DNA of 64,000 nucleotides from Paraspadella gotoi (Eukaryota; Chaetognatha). The notes under the pieces are model-generated. The model had not been told where the DNA came from. It saw only the letters and a list, made by a program, of their open reading frames with translations, and searched no databases. Position 1 is the first letter of the stretch. The number at the start of each line of letters is the position of its first letter. Of the stretch, positions 33,900 to 46,114 are shown one piece after another. The DNA is taken from contig CM119264.1 of NCBI GenBank assembly GCA_051294375.1, positions 8,926,764 to 8,990,763 on the forward strand, given 5' to 3'. Both the position numbers and the translations under genes were made by a program.

Positions 33900-36450
33900 T
33901 GCCTCGTTGCTTGGGGACGAATCTGTCCTTTTTCTTTTTTCCTTTTCCCTTTTCTTTCTTTATTCTCAACTTTCGTCTTCTGTTCTTTAATAAACGTTTC
34001 TGTTTATGACGTTTTTAATTTAATCCTTAACCTTTCTTTATTTTGAATTAAAAAAAGTATTGAGTCTCGCAAACGTTTAAAAAGTTACTTAAATACGTAT
34101 GCATGGGTAATTATATTGGCATCAGAGTTTAAATACAGTAACAAAAAAATATCGATCCAGAAAGGACTCGGCAGATTAAACCGGCCGAACTCTGCAGAGC
34201 TGTCGAACAATAATAAAACAGTTTTTAAAAAATGGATGACAAGTTTTGAATTCTTTATTTTTTCGCAGCCGAAACTGAAGAATCATATTACATGTATAGT
34301 ATACATATCCTACAAAAGTTGATTTTGAATCTAATCTTAAAATATTCATAAGTATAATTTCTGATATAGTTAAACGTTTAAAAAATTATTAGTGAGCCCT
34401 AATTTGATCCTTTGCAAGGCAGCAAAAAAATGTCGTGAGGTTACTCAATCTTTTAATCGCTCCACCAAAATAGCCACGCCTTTTATAATTATTTTTTTCT
34501 GCAAAAATAATATATTAAATGTTGAATATATTCTCGTTTTTTATTTATTTATTTTTTTTTTGGTGAAAATTGCGACTTCAGAAAAAAATAGTCAGATGAA
34601 AATTATTACTTAGGAAATCGATGAGCTAAACGGATTGATGGGTGAAAAACAGAGAGAAAGAGAGAAAGAGAGAAAGAAAGAGAGCAAACAACTTCTACCT
34701 TCTAACTCGCCGAACGATTTCGATCCAACGAGAGATGTACGATCACCCTGTAACGAAGGACGACTACAGGGAGTAACTATTAATTCTTGGACGAAAGTCA
34801 GCAAAAAATAAAGACATCCTTAATTTTCAAGTAATAATAAAATTCTAGTAAAGCTTTTTAAAAGAACACCGCAAAACAAGAGGAGATATTTGAGAGTATT
34901 CTTTCCCTTGATTCGACAGGCTTTTCTTCGATGTGCTTTCACCAAATTTTAACATTCGTTACAATTTCTCATCATTTGTGAAAAGTAATCAAACCGAAAT
35001 TTAAACGAATGATGACAACTTTTCTCGTTGCTATTGTGGAAAAGAACAACGATGTCGTCGACTGTAGATTCCGTAACGCAATGTCGGTGTCTAACATGCG
35101 AAAAATTACTCGGCAAAATTGTGCCATGTTATGCCAAATCCTTGTCATTTTAAACCATTATACAACAGCAATCATCAAATCGATTCAGCAATTCGACCAA
35201 CTTGCCTTCTTAGTAACTTATATCCGATAGCCATCGAGGGCCATTTCTGTGAACATACAATCCCTCATATACTAACATTAGTGACCCCAAAAAGCTCCCT
35301 TTCTTAGACTATCAAGCACTATTTCAGCATTCAATAGGTCGATTTCCAGGCTGGAAAAACGGGAATGATTTTCAAAACGTTAGTTTCACAAGAACTTCGC
35401 TCGAATGGTAGAGCGCATATTTCGTACCCACGAAGTATAGCGAACCGTCATTCTTAAATTTACTAAAAATTTGTCCGAAGGTTTGAATTCCATAACTATT
35501 TTTGAGAATACTACTACAAACTTAAATTAAATGCAGTTGACAGGAATTGAACTGTGCGCGGAGACCGTAACTGATTTCTAATCAGTTAGCAATCAGTCGC
35601 CTAAACCACTCGCTTACAACTGCTGGTGTTTTTCGAAAGATGTACTTAGGATTTTTCAGGGATTAATTTAATAATTCACTACGGTCAGTTTTGCTTAAGG
35701 TATATAACAACTTCTATTAGGGAAAATTATCTTTGGTGTTGGGTAACTGGATATGTATTTCTCACGGAACTGAACCAAACATTACGTGTTTAATCTGTGA
35801 GCTTTGACGAGGAAAATAACTCTGTAAAACTTCCCTAAGTTATGAAAATAGATATGGAATAAAGTGATTTCAAACTTAGTAGCTAGGCAAAAATATTAAC
35901 TAATAAGTACAGCTTTAAAAACAAAGCAAAAGTAAATGGAGTTTTTGTTTTATTCCAAATATTTTTTGGACATATAAAAATGAACTATAACTTCAATCTT
36001 TCAGACAAACGGGTCAAGGAGTGCTAAAAACTATTCTGTGCACATTCTACATTTAATTCGATATTTTTTATAACGAGATTAAAGAAAAACAGGAATGTAA
36101 ATTAAAAAAATAATAGAAGCACAATTTAATACCAAAAAAGAAAGTTGGGAGGCGACACGAACCGCTTTTGGATAGAGTAAGTAAAATAGGAAAACAGCAT
36201 AAGTCGGAGACGTTTTTATTACACCGCAATGAGAATATAGCGTTACAACGCTGTTATATAAGTGTTAATAACTAAACATGTATAAATAAATATGATTTAT
36301 ATAATACTGTTTATAATTAAACTGAACTAAGAAAAAAGTTTTAACACAATTTTAAGTCATTTGAAAACAGGTAATTATAATCATAGGTTTCAAGATTTTT
36401 AAAGATTACGTGCGTTTCTTTTACATATTGTGCCAAATTTTTCGACCCAC
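33900..36450. other. intergenic spacer
   Basis: AT-rich. It contains the tRNA-Ser-like gene at 35533-35623 and a short GAAA/GA-rich run near 34650-34680. No protein exon was recognised. Confidence 0.55.
35533..35623 (-). tRNA. tRNA-Ser(AGA)-like gene with an 11-nt insertion
   Basis: On the minus strand the acceptor halves GCAGTTG and CAACTGC pair fully. The D arm (AAGCGAGTGGTTTAGGCG), a class II variable arm (GGTCTCCGCGC) and the T arm match eukaryotic tRNA-Ser. The anticodon arm ACTGA-TTAGAAA-TCAGT gives AGA. Just before it sits an 11-base partial copy, ACTGATTGCTA, which on its own resembles the 5' half of a Ser(GCT) anticodon arm. The insertion probably makes it a pseudogene. It was called by eye and no covariance model was run. 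Confidence 0.6.
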
Positions 36451-38182
36451 TTATATGGGCGATTGGATCTCGAAGAGCACAGGGCCAGAGCCAAATTCGC
36501 CTAAAAAAAATAAAGACCGACTATTAGTTCTACCCTAAAGCAAAATTTCATCTCATTGAGAATCCAAAAACAGGAACGACGATAAAAGAAATCTCAAAGA
36601 GAGAACATTACACAGCAACGTTTTCATGAAAAATAATTAGCCAAAAGAAAAGTTTTACCTCCATATCGGATAACTTCATCCGTGTTTCTCCTGAACCTAA
36701 AGGTTGGAGCTCTGGGTTCACGATCCAGGACGCGGTCGGCGTCGTTCGCGGGTTCCAGGGTATAGCTCGCGAGGTTGGAGCAGGCGTTGAAGATGTAGGG
36801 GCCGTACTTTTTTAGCTCCGAACGGCGAAGGGGCCCGTGCGACACGCGCATTGTGCGGCGAATTACTTCTGCCTTAGGCATGTAATCGCCACGCTGCAAA
36901 TTCAAGCACTTGTTTCACAATACGAATATACCATTTTAACTCAAATGCTATTTTTTTTTCCAAAAAAATAAAAAGCAAAAAATAAAAATTCAATTCTTTT
37001 TAAAACTTACAATTTATTCCCATTCATTCTACTCATTCCATTCATACTCATTCATACTATTCAATTCACCCTGAGCTTGACGATGAGCTCCCAAACGGTC
37101 TCCGGTGGTTTGACGACCGACCGATCCAGGTCCATGATGAAGCAGCGCCTCTTGTCGACATCCTCGATCGCCGTCTTGGCGACCTCGAAATCGTGGAGGA
37201 TGCGGGCGCGCTGCCAAGTTCCGATCTTCGGCACCTCAACGATCTCCAACGAGTCAGAAGGGATTTCCACGTGTTCCGTGAAGGCCCCGGAACTAAAAAT
37301 GGTGGGATAGACTCGTAAATAAAGAATAATTTGATGCGTAGGGCGTAGCGCAGATAAATAAATTAATAATTGGATTAAAATTTATACATAACAGCAGTAT
37401 ATGTCTGTGTCAGTGAAGGAGATATTTGTTGTGCTTATACGAGATGACGGGAATTGTGTTTAAAATTATCGACTACATCGTAAGTGACCTACCTGTCACC
37501 ATCCAAGTATCCGACTCCGCAGAATCCACGACGTTTGGCCAAACCGTAATTCTTGTGCCAGAGATAAAGTCCAGTAACGAGGCCGATGGTCACCAAACCT
37601 ATAAAGTGCCAAGAAAAAATTTCAAGACGTTAGAAAATGGGGGAAAAAAAAAAATTAAGATGGCATTTAGCTAGATATTTTTTCCCTTGGATACAAAAAG
37701 CGAAGTTTTAAAAGAATTATCGCAGTAAAAAAAATTTACATTTTACTGCCCACATAACAATTTTTATATTCAATGCTAATATGATCCCAGCCAGACCCCA
37801 GCCCCACCGAACCACTGACCGCAAGCGAGGACAAGCGCCAGCGTGACGCATCCCGAGCAACGGCGTCTTTTTGACGGTTTCCTCACGGAGATGGCGACCG
37901 GAACCGGGAGCGTTTCCCCTTCCGGAAGAGTATCCTTGACCAGAGAGGAAGAGAAGACATTAAAATAAGTGGCAAGAAAAAGTTATAAAATACTAAAAAC
38001 CTCAGATAAAAAGAAAGAGGGAGAGACAGAGATAAATCAATGTGAAAAATGAAGAAAAAAATTGTGAAGGAGAATGACAGGCGGCGTCGCCCGGAGCTTG
38101 CCTCTGGTTTGCACGGGATATCTCCAATTTCCGGATCCGGGGGTTTGTACGGCTTCTCCGGCGCGACTTTTATGATTGTCAT
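36451..38182 (-). CDS. ITM2: ITM2/BRI-like integral membrane protein with BRICHOS domain
   Basis: Six exons: 38102-38182, 37820-37934, 37493-37597, 37070-37292, 36659-36893, 36451-36500; about 269 residues, the usual ITM2 length. It is a type II membrane protein. The cytosolic N-terminus (MTIIKVAPEKPYKPPDPE) leads to a membrane helix at 56-78, then the FCGVGYLDGD juxtamembrane motif. The BRICHOS domain spans about residues 107-220, with the RILHDFEVAKTA motif and cysteines 151 and 213, which form the family disulfide. RFRR at 241-244 is a furin-type site that would free a 25-residue C-terminal peptide, close to the 23 residues released from human ITM2B; the peptide here has no cysteines. Intron 1 uses a GC donor (CCAGAG/GCAAGC). 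Exon 3 is one base short near 37561 (the TM frame and the following frame do not agree), most likely a base-calling error. ITM2 proteins act in the secretory pathway as chaperone-like regulators of precursor processing. Confidence 0.9.
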
Positions 38183-39677
38183 TTTGTTGAAAAGAATCCG
38201 AGGAAATCAACGGCTGGGCAAGAAAGACAAAAATAGTTATTACTGCGGGTTGTTAGGAAAATGTAATGACGCAATACATAAAGGAAACAACTAACAATTT
38301 ATAATATAAAGGAACTGTTGAAAAAAATATATATAGTGTACCTCAAGAATTTGAGGAAACCCATTTCTCTCAATCAAAGTCGAGAGATATGAGAAGAAAG
38401 ATGAGAAGAAATGAGTGGATGATGAAGAGACGATGAGAAGAGATCAAATATCGGGAGGAATCTATTCACTTTTTATTTCCTCCGCCACAAATTGGGGCCC
38501 CGAGGATCGACACGGCAACGGCGCAACGCGGAACAAATAAAAAAAAAGGGCGTTGGTCTGTAGCGACGCCGACACCGTGACGTCAAACCTCGAGACACCA
38601 GCGACGCGGTGAGAGACCGTAACGCCATTTAGCTATTGATTTTTGCGCGTGCACTTGATCGTGATATACGACGAATGGCGTTCGTGGGAAAAAACGGGCT
38701 CGTTTTAATAATTTAAGAAATAATGGACATGAGATTAAGAACGGCCACTCCCAGCCAAGTAGGGTAGCAAGTGAAGAAATGTGATCATTAACAACTACGA
38801 GTAATTAGCCAAATTTTACTCTACTATTACTCACCTTTTACTTTCCCGTAGCAATGTTTTTGAGAGTGAGAGTGACAGAAAGAGAGTGAGAACGTAATTC
38901 CTCCAAAACACTAGCTGAATCAGAAAGATTTTTTTTTCTTTCGAGAATTTAAGTGGCTGCTGTTGGAGTAGCAGCTGCATCGGGGGCCGCTCCCCGGTTC
39001 CGCGTCGCAGCTTCGGCCCAACCGCCCTGCCGCGGCTTTCTGCTTCCTCAGCTGCTTTTATCCGCCCCACAAAACAATGAAGGTCTGCACTGCAGGAAAC
39101 GGATCACGTCGACGGAGACGGACAAGTCCAATCTCGACCTCAACCGATAGGAATATATAATAGGTGTTGATTTAGAAAGACATATAAATAAATAAATACT
39201 TTTTCACTCCAAAATGTTTTAGCATTTAGTGCGATTGTCAATTTGAGTATCTTTAAATTAAGAAGGTTACTGTGTTATAAATCTGCAAAGGCATACAATT
39301 CGATGACATGCTTGAAAGAGAAGACACAAAGGAAAGAAAATTAAAAAAAAGATTAAATAAATAAATATGGGACTACCTGACGAATTTATCCCTAGCTCTC
39401 TCGTTTTGAGAACGTTTCATGAAGAGTAGAAAAAATTTGGAAGTCAAAAATATGGGAGAAATAAAGATTAAAGTTTAAGTTTATAATGGCATATGTTTAA
39501 GGCGGTCAAGCGATGTCCGCCTTAAGTCTGAAAAATGCAATACTTATTTATAAAGGTGCTTTAACTTCAAAGAATACTTGGCGGAATTACAACCTGTCGA
39601 ATTCTCGTCATTTATAAATAGAACAAAGACCAACTTTGAATGTAACCTCTAAAAATTTATTGGAGGAAAGAAAAAAA
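38183..39677. other. upstream region of the ITM2-like gene
   Basis: Contains a CRE-like TGACGTCA at 38578-38585 and a GC-rich block at about 38960-39065 with short open frames on both strands that I cannot support as coding. This is presumably the promoter and 5' untranslated region. Confidence 0.4.
38578..38585. promoter_or_regulatory. CRE-like palindrome TGACGTCA
   Basis: A perfect eight-base CREB/ATF consensus about 400 bases upstream of the ITM2-like ATG, in a locally GC-richer stretch that is otherwise flanked by AT-rich DNA. Confidence 0.4.
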
Positions 39678-39748
39678 GGTCCCACCGAGATTCGAACTCG
39701 GGCTGCTGGATTCAAAGTCCAACGTGCTAACCTCTACACCATGGGACC
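39678..39748 (-). tRNA. tRNA-Gln (TTG)
   Basis: A complete 71-base cloverleaf on the minus strand. Acceptor GGTCCCA/TGGGACC, D arm GTGTAGAGGTTAGCAC, anticodon arm TTGGA-CTTTGAA-TCCAG (anticodon TTG) and T arm CCGAG-TTCGAAT-CTCGG all pair. Confidence 0.93.
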
Positions 39749-42220
39749 AACTGTAATTGCCTAATCTTATTGAACATTTTATAACTATTTATTCCGTCGT
39801 GCTTTTATTTATAACGGAGATGTTTTGAATTTATCGAAAGTGCAATATAGAGTTTTATTCGTTTTAGGTTTTATAAGAGAAAGCCTAAAGATTTTTTTTC
39901 GCTTAAACCACGCGGAGTCGCTACAGTAGCTGTCTTTGAAGACATAACAGAGGAACTAAACAAATGCCCCGATACAGAAAATAATTATTCAAATCAATCG
40001 ACTACATTTTATTCTCGTTAAGACACAATAAAAAATAACGTGGCGAAACGGTCTTAATTGTTACTATTGGTAATATGTGCGATGTGCACTTCTGGACATT
40101 ACTGTGTCTGACCATAACCCTTGACCATCAACAAAAAAGCTAGCTAGATTAAAAATATTAAAAAAGATGAAGCAATATAGCTCGAAACGCTTAAAAATTT
40201 TTAGACCATTGCGAATGGAATATTATTATTATTAAAACGGTACTTAAACAATAACTTAATAGTTAACCGAGACCAAGATGAATATTTTTTACCCATCATT
40301 TCCTAAATTTATATGAATCATTAGCTTGTAATTAGTCAATTAATCAGAATAACAATATGACAAATTCATTTTCATTTTTTTTTTATGAATAGGAAGTTTT
40401 CTCTGCTTACTCCCCTTGGGTCTAATTATCTACTATTTTAGAATAATTTTCAAAAACCTTAAATAATTACTATATTTTACCTTTCTTTCAATTCTTTCAA
40501 ACAAAAACAACATCATAAAAATCTACTTCAAGTATATGGTCCGTTTATTTTTGTTTTGAATATTTGTAATACGTTGTCGAAACGTAGAACCTCTTTTGCC
40601 TATGTTATTGACTTTTTAATAGCACTGGTGTAGATCTCTCTGGCTGACCGTCTCCTTTAAAAAAAAAATCACGATTGCACAACTACAGAAACATCACTAA
40701 TTTGTTTAAGATGATGCGATTTGTACATAAAATCAAAACAAATTTTAAATAAAATGTAATCTAAGTTTTTTCTAATAAAAATATTTTACGGGCGCGATGA
40801 TATGTCTCTGCAAAAGTTGCTCGAAAATTTAGTTTATGTTAAAATTGGTGTCGGTTCAGAAGAAGACCAAGGCATTATCCTCACCTTACATTCTTTGGGC
40901 TCATGAACTATCAAAAAAATATTATTTTTTCCAGTAATTTTTTTTTGTCTGAAAATAATTATGGCACAAAGTTGAAAAATATTTGCGGTATGTCATGGTA
41001 TGATAAAAAAGGGAGAAGCAGAACAAAATGGAATTAAAAAGTGATTTGAATGCCATGGCGCGATGTAAAAGTGTTCCGAAGTTTTGTTCACATAATAAAA
41101 TTTTACTTAAATGATCATCTTAAGGAGAACGAAAGGTTTTTAATTATAAAAAAGCGATGGGGGCACGGGGAGAGGGAAAGGTTTAAATCCACTTGACTGA
41201 TACGCGTAATTATAATATAAACGATTGGATTTATGACATTATAACATAATTTATGACAAAAGTGAACGATTCATTTTGTTCATTACGTAGAGATGAGTAC
41301 TAAAAAATGTATTCTTGATGAAATGCGGATAACAATGGTTAATGACAAAAAAAAAAATGAACGATGCTGCGGTGGATCGATTGGGGTGTTGAAAAAGAAA
41401 AGATTTTCCAAAAGTTTCCTTTTAAACCTTTTTCATTGTTTTTCAAAGCAAAGGACTAGTTCATAAAATTATTATTTTATTTACCGCGTTGGGTTTTTTT
41501 TTTTAAAATAACGATTAAAATACAAAATCCAACCTTATTACCAATTTAGAATATTACTGAATATTACTAGAAATTGTCGACATGCGGCCGGGACGGCGAA
41601 AAATAATGTCAGCTAAAAGCTAATAGTAGTAAAAGTAGCACGTGAAGACACTGGGGAGGATTGCGCGGGATGGAGCTAAAAAAAAAAAGACAATTCTTTT
41701 TTTAAATATAAAATCTGTAGAGAGAAATGAAAAGAGTGGGGGGGAGGGAGAAAGAGAAGAGGTAGAGAAAGGGAGAGATACGAGGATTTGTTATGAAAAA
41801 TAATTTCGTACTAATTTTGCACCATGTTTGCGTTTCGATCTTGATTAGTTTTTACTAAGATATTGTTTCCGAGATCTTGTTCTACCTCAAGCACCGATTT
41901 TGATACTGGTATGTTTTTTTTCTAAGCCGACATCAGTGCGAAAGACGAGGCCAAAAAAGGTCGCATAGGATTTTATTTTGAAAATTTTTCTAATTTGCAT
42001 TTTGATCGGGAAAAAGGTTTTTCTAAAACTAAAAGACTATTTGTTCGTCGCATTTTTCGGTTTTTGTTCATTAATAAATATTTTGGAATCGAAATCTTCC
42101 GGTTGGGGGAATGCTCTGCCTGTTTAAAATCGGCGTTGATACCACTGCTTTTTTCACCACTCCAATACCATCTCCACTCCTCCAACTTCTAACTTCACTC
42201 CACCAATTCGCTCCAACTCC
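39749..42220. other. intergenic spacer
   Basis: AT-rich sequence between the tRNA-Gln and the 3' end of the phosphatase gene. I see no gene. A TTTATT at 41972-41977 is a plausible polyadenylation signal for the phosphatase, about 245 bases past its stop. Confidence 0.5.
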
Positions 42221-45200
42221 TCACATGGTGTCGTAGCCAGACTTCTTGGCGTCAGCGTCTTCCCCGTCGACGGCGAGCTGCTCCCTGACTCGACTTCCTC
42301 GCTGCTCGACGATGACGCGACCGTCAGAGTCGATATCGGGGATTGTGGGTAGGGCGTGGCCTGGCGAGTCCAGCCGATGAGCCTGCGGGGTCCGGTGGGG
42401 CGTGTGGGGCGTAGCAGGGGGAGGGGGTAGGGCCGGGCAGGACAAGCGAGTCGATCGGCGTCGGGCGGAGGCGGCGGCGACGGAGGCGGAGGCAGCGTTA
42501 GTGGAAGAGGCGTGGGCGGTGTCGGCTCGCGGATCGGCGCCATTCGCGCCGGTATTTCCGGCCGGCGGCGTCGGATGGTGACCCGCCCACGAAGAGACCC
42601 GCGTCGGAGCCGGTCGTAAAGACGGCGGGGGCGGCGCGGTGGCGGCGGGCGACGGCGTCATTCCCGCCGGAAGAGCGCCGGGAACCTGCGGCGTTGCCGA
42701 TGAGGTGGCGACGGAAGAGGAGGAGCGCAGGTTTTCCGACTGAGTCTCGATAGCTTGCCAGAGGAAGTGGTAGTCGTCCTTGGATCGCCATAAGCCTGGC
42801 CGTTGGTAGTGGTAGAGCTTGGCAATCTTAGGTAGGGNNNNNNNNNNNNNNNNNNNNNNNNNGGAAAGTGAATTGCAGTACTTCAAAGTCCTCTATTATT
42901 TTCATCAAAGTAATGAATAAGCCTTCGGCTGATAAATCGATTTCGATTAATAAACACAATAAAAAATAAATTGGTTTCGATTGGGAATCGAATTGCTGTC
43001 GTCGCGTCGTCCGCACGCGAAGCAAATTTGATTTCTAATCACGTGATTTTTTTTGAGTCACGTGACGAATAAATCGAGTTGGCGAATTCAATTATTCATA
43101 GAATCTAATCTGAAAGGAGGCGTAGCGAGTTTTATTGCCTTTTTTTCTTTGTGTAACTGTAATTTTAAATTAAAGTTTAAAAACCAATATTGACTCACGT
43201 TTTAAATTGTCCGAAAGCAGATCCTCTTCAACGAGTTTTTTTGTTCTCCCAGTTGATTTAATGTACGTCAAAAAAAATATCAATAATCTCAATCTTCCTT
43301 TCTCTCTCTCACCCCGTATCCTTCAAACACCGCATCTTTCTAGGCGAAGTGAACACAACCATCCAGTACGGCTGCATGCTGGTTCGTTCCCTCTCCGTCT
43401 CCAAACTGGCGACGCACACAGTCCGCGTCTTCGCCGTCCGGCACACAAAGCAAAAGAAGAAGCAGGAGACGCTCGTCCAGCAGTTCCACTACACCGAGTG
43501 GCCCGACCACGGAGTCCCCTCCCACGCCCTGCCCCTGCTCGCCTTTGTCAGGAATCGGCCAACGCCAACCGGAGGAAGCGGGCCGATCGGTGAGTTGGGG
43601 CAGCGATGGATCGGGCGGCAGGAGATGCAGTGAGAGAAAGCTTATAACTGTACTATATATAAAGATTATAACTGTACTATCATGAAATTAAAAAGATAAA
43701 CATAACACTGATGTTAGGTAAAGTATTCCACAGCTATCGGAATTTGTTTACGATAGCGAAGATAATTAATATATTAATTAAAAACATAATGATTTAAATC
43801 TCAAAATTTCATCGATTTTCTACGCAGTCATCCATTGTTCGGCCGGCGTCGGCAGAACCGGGACCTACATTTGTATGGACGTCGCCCTCCGTCAGATCGA
43901 AGCCGAAGGAGTCGTCAACATCAAGGGATTCCTCAAGCAAATTCGACAACAGCGGAACTACTTAGGTGCGCGGGACAGCTGCTTAATAATTCATGTGTTG
44001 ATGAAGACTTAGCAGACAACTAATTGTATTCGGAAATGTCCTCTTGTATTTCTAATGCATCATTGAGTAGCTTCCTTTGTTTTTTGTTTTCTTTCTTGTT
44101 CATGCGGTATTTTTTTAATTTTCAACAGTACAAACGGAAGAGCAATACGTCTTCATCCATGACGCCATCTTGGAGGCGATCCAGAGTGGCACACACTCAC
44201 ATCCCCGTCGAACGGGTTGGGGAGTTTATCCATCTTCATTTGCTGGAGAAGAACGCGGCGCTTAACGGAATGTCGCTTCTCCAGCATCAATTCGAACTCA
44301 TAACCAGTTACCGGCCCAAAGGTGAGGTTTAACGGCATAATATTTTGGGAATCGTTGGTAGATGAAGATAAACCTAATCTTGATAAATGAAATTTATGAC
44401 CACCAGAATACAAATACACATCCGCGCGCAAAAACTGCAATCAGTACAAAAACCGGGAAGTCGCTGCCGCCTCGACGCCTACGGAAGATTCCGATTCTGG
44501 AGTTGTTTACATTCAAGGTAATATACAATTTTGTGATAAATTTTATTCATTTACGCTCAAAGTTTGTTCACTTAATTCTTTGTTTATTCAGGAGGCGTGC
44601 TGCCGATAGAGCACACCCGCGTTCCGCTGATTCCCAAACCGGCCGTCGATGGTTCCGATTACATCAACGCGTCGTTTCTTCAAGGTACTAAAAGAACCAC
44701 TTAGGAATTTAGACAAAGATTAATTTTGAGGACGTTTTGTAGATCTTGTTACATTTTTTATTCGCGGTTAGTAAGCGGTCCCATGGTGTAGTGGTTAGCA
44801 CGTTGGACTTTGAATCCAGCAGCCCGAGTTCGAATCTCGGTGGACCTTTTTTAATTATATTTTTTATATTATTGCTTATTTTTTCTCCTCTTTTTTATAT
44901 TCAAAATATGTGATCGTTTTCTCTATAAATAATCCTCTAATTTCATTTATCACCGAATTTTTCATTTTTTCTCTTTTTACGCAATCTTAATTTTGTAGGC
45001 TTCAATGACCGCAACGAGTTCATCGTAACCCAACACCCCTCGACGACACCATCGGTGACTTCTGGCGCCTCGTTTGGGACTACAACATTCGGACTGTCGT
45101 CATGCTGTCTCAGGTCGACCCACAAGCAGGATTCCCGCCTTCTGGCCGGAAAAAGGGGACAAACTCCAATACGAGGTAAAAGAGGGTTTCATTAGTTATT

Positions 45201-46033
45201 TATATCATTTTGTAAATTAATTATAAATTAATTACATAAAGATCCTTCACTAAAACGGTTGAACCGAATTCAATTTCCCTATTTTCTTCAGTCTTTCACC
45301 GTCGAACTGAAGGAAGAGATTCACCATCTCAACTGCATCTTCCGCGACGTTCAGTTGGAGTCGGGGGAAGAGGAGGACGGCCTCTTCGTTCGCATCGTCT
45401 ACTCCTCTTATTGGCCAGAAAGCTGCACTCCGCTTAGGTGAGCTTGCTGAGGCTTGTTGTAGCTAGAATGCAGTACTCTGCGCTGGCGATGTTGCTGAGA
45501 ATCTTAGTCTCTAACATTAATCGTAAGTGAGATTGCCAAATATTTTTATTAAATCACTAAATCACTTAACTTGAACATTTAGCTTGGGCGGATTCACTAG
45601 TTTTGAGGTTGCGAGAATGCTGCATCTTGCTCAGGTGATCTGACGCGTTGCTAGTTTGGCTTTTGAATTGCCCTCCAGAGTCCAGACGAGTATAAAAAGA
45701 TATTTAGAAGCAATCATTCCCGCGAACCAACTCCTTTGATTAATGATCACTCCTCGACCTCCACACAGCACGTGCTACGAGCTGATCCACACTGTTCGGC
45801 AACACCATGGCGGCGTAGGTGAAGGTCCCATCGTCGTCCTCGACAAGTTCGGCGCCACTGAAGCGGGTTGGTTCTGCGCGCTGTTCACTCTCTGGGATCA
45901 GCTGCAGCAGGACGAGTTTGTCGACGTTTATCAGGTGAGACGGATCTAATTAAAAGGAGTGATATATGTTCACTTATTGGTATTTTTAACATAGTATTGT
46001 GGTCCAATTGTTTAGTAAAGTCTCTCATATTGT

Positions 46034-46114
<81 letters not shown>

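Noticed and set aside
35390-35460. tRNA-like piece with a D-arm-like GCTCGAATGGTAGAGCGC and a stem around TACCCAC
   Set aside because: No T arm and no paired acceptor stem follow; at most a tRNA relic or chance.
38831-39150. Overlapping open frames on both strands upstream of the ITM2-like gene
   Set aside because: Short, no splice support and no recognisable domain; more likely 5' untranslated or promoter sequence.
43207-45949. A second, plus-strand receptor phosphatase gene
   Set aside because: It is the mirror copy of the minus-strand gene with independent small indels, next to an N gap and lacking its own last exon; treated as an assembly artefact.
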